DNA of 7,858 nt from Prevotellaceae bacterium. GTDB taxonomy: Bacteria; Bacteroidota; Bacteroidia; Bacteroidales; Bacteroidaceae. The notes beneath the pieces were generated by a model. That model saw nothing but the letters and a program-made list of their open reading frames with translations. It had not been told where the DNA came from and did no database searches. The translations under genes and the position numbers were made by a program. The stretch covers positions 1-7,858 of the forward strand of contig JAJPYP010000049.1 in assembly GCA_021204885.1 (NCBI GenBank), read 5' to 3'. Positions 4,677-7,858 of this stretch are shown here, one piece after another; the first letter of the stretch is position 1, and each line of letters starts with the position of its first letter.

Positions 4677-5914
4677 GCAAAGGTAAAGGTTTAATAGGAA
4701 AACACATTCTAATAGGCATCACCGGGAGCATCGCCGCTTACAAGTCATGCCTCCTTATACGCGCGTTGCTCAAGCGGGGAGCGCAGGTGCAGGTGGTGAT
4801 TACGCCGGCAGGCAAGGAGTTCATCACACCCCTTACACTCTCCACGTTGACGGGGAGGCCCGTTATCAGCGAGTTCTTCTCACGGCGCGATGGCTCTTGG
4901 AACAGCCATGTGGATTTGGGCATTTGGGCCGATGCGATGCTCATCGCCCCGGCCACCGCTTCGACCATCGCCAAGATGGCGCATGGCGTGGCCGACAACA
5001 TGTTGACAACGACTTATCTCTCGATGAAAGCGCCCGTGTTCGTGGCACCGGCCATGGACGTGGACATGTACGCGCATCCCGCCACACAACAGAACTTGGA
5101 GACGCTGCGCGGTTACGGAAACCACATCATAGAGCCTGCCACGGGCGAGCTGGCCAGCCACTTGGAGGGGAAAGGAAGGATGGAGGAGCCCGAAAAGATT
5201 ATCTTTGAGTTGGAGCGTTACTTCGCGGCCAAGGAGGCCGATTTGAAGGGAAAGACCATCTTGATTACAGCCGGCCCCACGTACGAGAAATTAGACCCCG
5301 TGCGCTTCATAGGCAACTACTCGTCGGGGAAGATGGGCTTTGCCTTGGCCGACGAATGCACCATGCGAGGGGCGCAGGTCATCTTGGTGACGGGACCCGT
5401 CCAACGGCAGACACGCTTTCCGCTCTACCGACGTGTCGACGTGGAGTCGGCCTCGGAGATGCTGCAAGCGGCCACGTCGCTCTTCGGCCGTGCCGATGCC
5501 GCCATCCTATGTGCGGCCGTGGCCGATTACACTCCCGTGGAGGTGGCCGACCAGAAGATGAAGCGCGAGGAACTTGGCTTGCTCACCATCCAGTTGCAGC
5601 CCACAGCCGACATCGCCGCCCGTCTGGGAGCCATGAAGGTGGCCTCACAGCACAAGAAAGTATTGGTGGGCTTCGCTCTGGAGACGGAGTCGGAAGAGAC
5701 CAACGCCTTGAGTAAATTAGAACGCAAGCACTTCGACTTCATCGTGCTCAACTCGCTCAACGACGCGGGGGCGGGCTTCCGTTGCGATACCAATAAAATC
5801 ACCATCTTGGATGGAAAGAGCAAGGTGGCGTATCCGTTGAAATCCAAGACAGAGGTCGCCGCCGACATCGTGGACCGCTTGGTCAGTGCGTTGGACAATA
5901 ACCTGACGCCTTGA
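4673..5914 (+). CDS. coaBC: Bifunctional phosphopantothenoylcysteine synthetase/decarboxylase
   Basis: This cytosolic enzyme makes 4'-phosphopantetheine for coenzyme A in two steps: CoaB joins cysteine to 4'-phosphopantothenate using CTP, and the FMN-dependent CoaC decarboxylates the product. Length is 413 residues. The CoaC part (about 9-185) has the flavin-binding start GITGSIAAYKS, the catalytic His79 in SHVDLGIWAD, APATASTIAKMA (92-103) and PAMDVDMY (126-133), where E. coli has PAMNQQMY. The CoaB part (about 191-413) has ITAGPTYEKLDPVRFIGNYS (198-217), AVADY (282-286) and the Lys-rich KMKR (295-298). At the substrate flap, Ser162 in GELASHLEGKGRM occupies the place of the E. coli catalytic Cys158. 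The ATG at 4673 overlaps the upstream stop as ATGA, suggesting coupled translation. The frame stays open upstream to 4334 but that part only shadows the exonuclease gene. Confidence 0.97.
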   Translation: MSKGKGLIGKHILIGITGSIAAYKSCLLIRALLKRGAQVQVVITPAGKEFITPLTLSTLTGRPVISEFFSRRDGSWNSHVDLGIWADAMLIAPATASTIAKMAHGVADNMLTTTYLSMKAPVFVAPAMDVDMYAHPATQQNLETLRGYGNHIIEPATGELASHLEGKGRMEEPEKIIFELERYFAAKEADLKGKTILITAGPTYEKLDPVRFIGNYSSGKMGFALADECTMRGAQVILVTGPVQRQTRFPLYRRVDVESASEMLQAATSLFGRADAAILCAAVADYTPVEVADQKMKREELGLLTIQLQPTADIAARLGAMKVASQHKKVLVGFALETESEETNALSKLERKHFDFIVLNSLNDAGAGFRCDTNKITILDGKSKVAYPLKSKTEVAADIVDRLVSALDNNLTP

Positions 5915-5932
5915 CATGTACATCTACCGGTC

Positions 5933-7645
5933 ATGTTGCAAGCTTTATACATACAGAACTACGCGCTCATAGAGAGGCTCGACATCCGTTTTGAAACCGG
6001 CTTCTCCGTTATCACGGGCGAGACCGGTGCGGGCAAGTCCATCCTCTTGGGTGCTTTGGGCCTGCTCTTGGGGCAGCGTGCCGACGCGCGGGCGTTGCGG
6101 GCCGGTGCCACCAAGTGTGTGGTCGAGGCGCGTTTCGACGTGGGCGGGTATGCGTTGCAGCCCCTTTTCGAGGCCAACGACTGGGAGTATGACACGGAGT
6201 GCATCGTGCGCCGGGAGTTGCTCTTGTCAGGCAAGAGCCGGGCTTTCATCAACGACACGCCCGTCACCCTGTCGCAGCTCAAGGAGCTTGGCGACAGGCT
6301 TGTCGACATCCACTCCCAGCACCAGAACCTGCTCTTGAACCGCGAGGGCTTCCAGCTCGACGTGCTCGATATCGTGGCGCGTGACGGGGCTTTGCTCGAC
6401 GGTTACACGACAAGCTATACCGCTTGGCGAGAGGCCTTGCAGGCATTGGAGCGCCGCGAAAAGGAGGCGGAGCAGGGGCGTGCGGAAGAGGAGTTCCTGC
6501 GTTTTCAATGGGAACAGTTGGAGGCGGCGCACCTCAAGGCCGGAGAGCAAGCGGCCTTGGAGCAAGAGGCGGAGATGCTGGGCCATGCAGAGGAAATACA
6601 GGCTGCCCTCTATCATACCGACCGCCTCTTGACGGGCGATGAAGAGGGTACCTTGAATGCGTTGAACACCTGTCGGGAGACGCTTGGCGGCGTGCGGCGG
6701 CTCTATCCCGCCGTGACCCAGCTTTCCGAACGCATGGAGAGCGCATATATCGAGTTGAAGGACATCGCACGCGAAGTGGCGGGGATGGCCGAGGGTGTCG
6801 AGTCCAATCCCGCCCGCTTGGAGGCGGTGAACGAGCGGTTGGACTTGCTCTATACGTTGCAGCGCAAACACCACGTATCCACCGTGGAGGAGTTGCTGGC
6901 ATTGGCCCAGTCATACAATGAACGCTTGGCGGCCATCACTTCCTGCGACGAGGAGATAGCCGCATTACGGCAGCGCGTGTCCGCTTTGCAGCAGGAGGTA
7001 ATGGAGAAGGCAGCCTTGCTCACCAAGGCACGCTTGGCGGCAGCCCGGGAGGTGGAGCGGCAGTTGGCGGCGCGGTTAGTGCCGATAGGCATGCCGCACG
7101 TGCGCTTCCATGTAGAGACAGGGGCGCGTAAGGAGCCGGGACCGCAAGGAGCTGACAGCGTGACCTTCCTCTTTTCGGCCAACAAGAGCGGTGTGTTGCA
7201 ACCCCTCTCCTCGGTGGCCTCGGGCGGCGAGATCTCGCGCATCATGCTCTCCATCAAAGCCATGGTGGCGGGTGCCACGCAGTTGCCCACGATCATATTC
7301 GACGAGATAGATACCGGCGTCTCCGGCGAGATTGCCGACCGCATGGGCGGCATCATGCAAGAGATGGGAGCCCACGACCGGCAAGTCATCAGCATAACCC
7401 ACTTGCCGCAGATAGCCGCACGTGGCAGGGTGCATTATAAAGTGTACAAGCAGGAGGACGACAGCGGCAGCACTACCCGCATCCGCCGCTTGACGGACGA
7501 GGAGCGGGTGGGGGAGATCGCCTGTATGTTGAGCGGTTCCCATTTGAGCGACGCCGCGCTCGACAACGCCCGCGTGCTGTTGCACACGGGCGGCGAAGCG
7601 CGTAACGGAAAGGAACAAAAGGAGACGGACAATGGAGAAAAGTGA
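5933..7645 (+). CDS. recN: DNA repair protein RecN
   Basis: RecN is an SMC-like ATPase that binds broken DNA ends and helps recombinational repair of double-strand breaks. The 570 residues are about the family length. The N-terminal head has Walker A GETGAGKS (29-36) and the RecN-typical HSQHQN (127-132). Two Glu/Ala/Leu-rich coiled-coil stretches follow (about 163-215 and 339-382), with the shorter RecN hinge region between them. The C-terminal head has the ABC signature SGGE (430-433), Walker B IIFDEID (454-460) with catalytic Glu458, and the switch His490 in SITHLPQIA. All ATPase motifs are intact. The last 20 or so residues are a hydrophilic Lys/Glu/Asn-rich tail. The ATG lies 18 nt after the coaBC stop and the 3' end overlaps rlmB by 14 bp. 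No LexA-like operator was seen in the short upstream gap. Confidence 0.98.
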   Translation: MLQALYIQNYALIERLDIRFETGFSVITGETGAGKSILLGALGLLLGQRADARALRAGATKCVVEARFDVGGYALQPLFEANDWEYDTECIVRRELLLSGKSRAFINDTPVTLSQLKELGDRLVDIHSQHQNLLLNREGFQLDVLDIVARDGALLDGYTTSYTAWREALQALERREKEAEQGRAEEEFLRFQWEQLEAAHLKAGEQAALEQEAEMLGHAEEIQAALYHTDRLLTGDEEGTLNALNTCRETLGGVRRLYPAVTQLSERMESAYIELKDIAREVAGMAEGVESNPARLEAVNERLDLLYTLQRKHHVSTVEELLALAQSYNERLAAITSCDEEIAALRQRVSALQQEVMEKAALLTKARLAAAREVERQLAARLVPIGMPHVRFHVETGARKEPGPQGADSVTFLFSANKSGVLQPLSSVASGGEISRIMLSIKAMVAGATQLPTIIFDEIDTGVSGEIADRMGGIMQEMGAHDRQVISITHLPQIAARGRVHYKVYKQEDDSGSTTRIRRLTDEERVGEIACMLSGSHLSDAALDNARVLLHTGGEARNGKEQKETDNGEK

Positions 7646-7858
7646 GTTGGTTTTCGGCATCCGCGCCGTGATGGAGGCCATCCAAGCGGGCAAGGAGATA
7701 GACAAGGTGTTGGTGAAGCGCGACTTGCAGGGAGACCTTTCGCGCGAGCTCTCGGCACTGCTTAAAGATACCGGCATCCCCGTGCAGCGGGTGCCTTTGG
7801 AGCGCATCAACCGCATTACCCGCAAGAACCACCAAGGGGTGGTGGCGTTTATCTCGGC
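7632..7858 (+). CDS. rlmB: 23S rRNA 2'-O-ribose methyltransferase, TrmH/SpoU family (3' partial)
   Basis: Only the first 75 codons are present before the right edge. The translation begins MEKSELVFGIRAVMEAIQAG and continues with KVLVKRDLQGD, IPVQRVPLERINRIT and KNHQGVVAFIS. This is the small N-terminal substrate-binding domain of SpoU-type RNA methyltransferases; the FGIRAVMEAI and NHQGVVAF blocks are the most telling. Family members of this subgroup methylate the ribose of a 23S rRNA guanosine (G2251 in E. coli, RlmB), though TrmH-like relatives act on other sites. The SAM-binding knot domain is outside the window, so the exact substrate is inferred from similarity. The ATG lies inside the end of recN (14-bp overlap, different frame), which argues for cotranscription. 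Confidence 0.9.
   Translation, partial: MEKSELVFGIRAVMEAIQAGKEIDKVLVKRDLQGDLSRELSALLKDTGIPVQRVPLERINRITRKNHQGVVAFIS

Noticed and set aside
6227..6874. Antisense open frame of 215 codons opposite recN
   Set aside because: It is a shadow of the recN coiled-coil region, which is rich in codons that leave the reverse strand open.
7076..7825. Antisense open frame of 249 codons spanning the recN end and rlmB start
   Set aside because: Sense-strand RecN motifs (signature, Walker B, switch His) and the rlmB start occupy the same DNA; the antisense product has no recognised domain.

Overview
The window is an ordinary piece of a Bacteroidota chromosome, most likely order Bacteroidales and probably close to Bacteroides, Phocaeicola or Parabacteroides. 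Three things point there. The protein sequences match the Bacteroidales versions of dnaN, coaBC, recN and rlmB. A DUF3127 protein, a family typical of Bacteroidota, is present. The promoter of dnaN fits the Bacteroidota -7 consensus TAnnTTTG. Coding DNA looks G+C-rich by eye (not counted), which is high for Bacteroides in the strict sense, so the genus is left open.

Layout. Positions 3-1604 (+) hold the 3' part of a gene for a membrane-anchored protein of unknown function, cut by the left edge. Positions 1605-2206 are a gene-free convergent region of about 600 bp. It contains a pyrimidine-rich tract, a loose hairpin, short repeats carrying TTGTCAA, an array of seven 23-bp imperfectly palindromic tandem units (1832-1992), and a perfect 11-bp G+C-rich hairpin (2152-2177). 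Positions 2207-2578 (-) encode a small DUF3127 protein that ends like a single-stranded DNA-binding protein. Positions 2579-2764 are a divergent promoter region. From 2765 to the right edge runs a tight co-directional cluster: dnaN (sliding clamp), a DEDDh 3'-5' exonuclease with an ExoX-like C-terminal domain, coaBC (coenzyme A synthesis), recN (double-strand break repair) and the 5' part of rlmB (23S rRNA 2'-O-methyltransferase).

How the genes fit together. dnaN to rlmB are spaced +16, -4, +18 and -14 nt and are probably one transcript driven from the promoter at about 2663-2693. Clamp, exonuclease and RecN are DNA replication and repair functions; coaBC and rlmB are housekeeping passengers. 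The divergent DUF3127 gene joins the replication theme through its SSB-like acidic tail. I see no mobile element, CRISPR array, tRNA, rRNA or phage gene. The coding part is conserved core genome; what merits a second look is mainly the repeat-rich convergent region, the DUF3127 protein and the dnaN leader.
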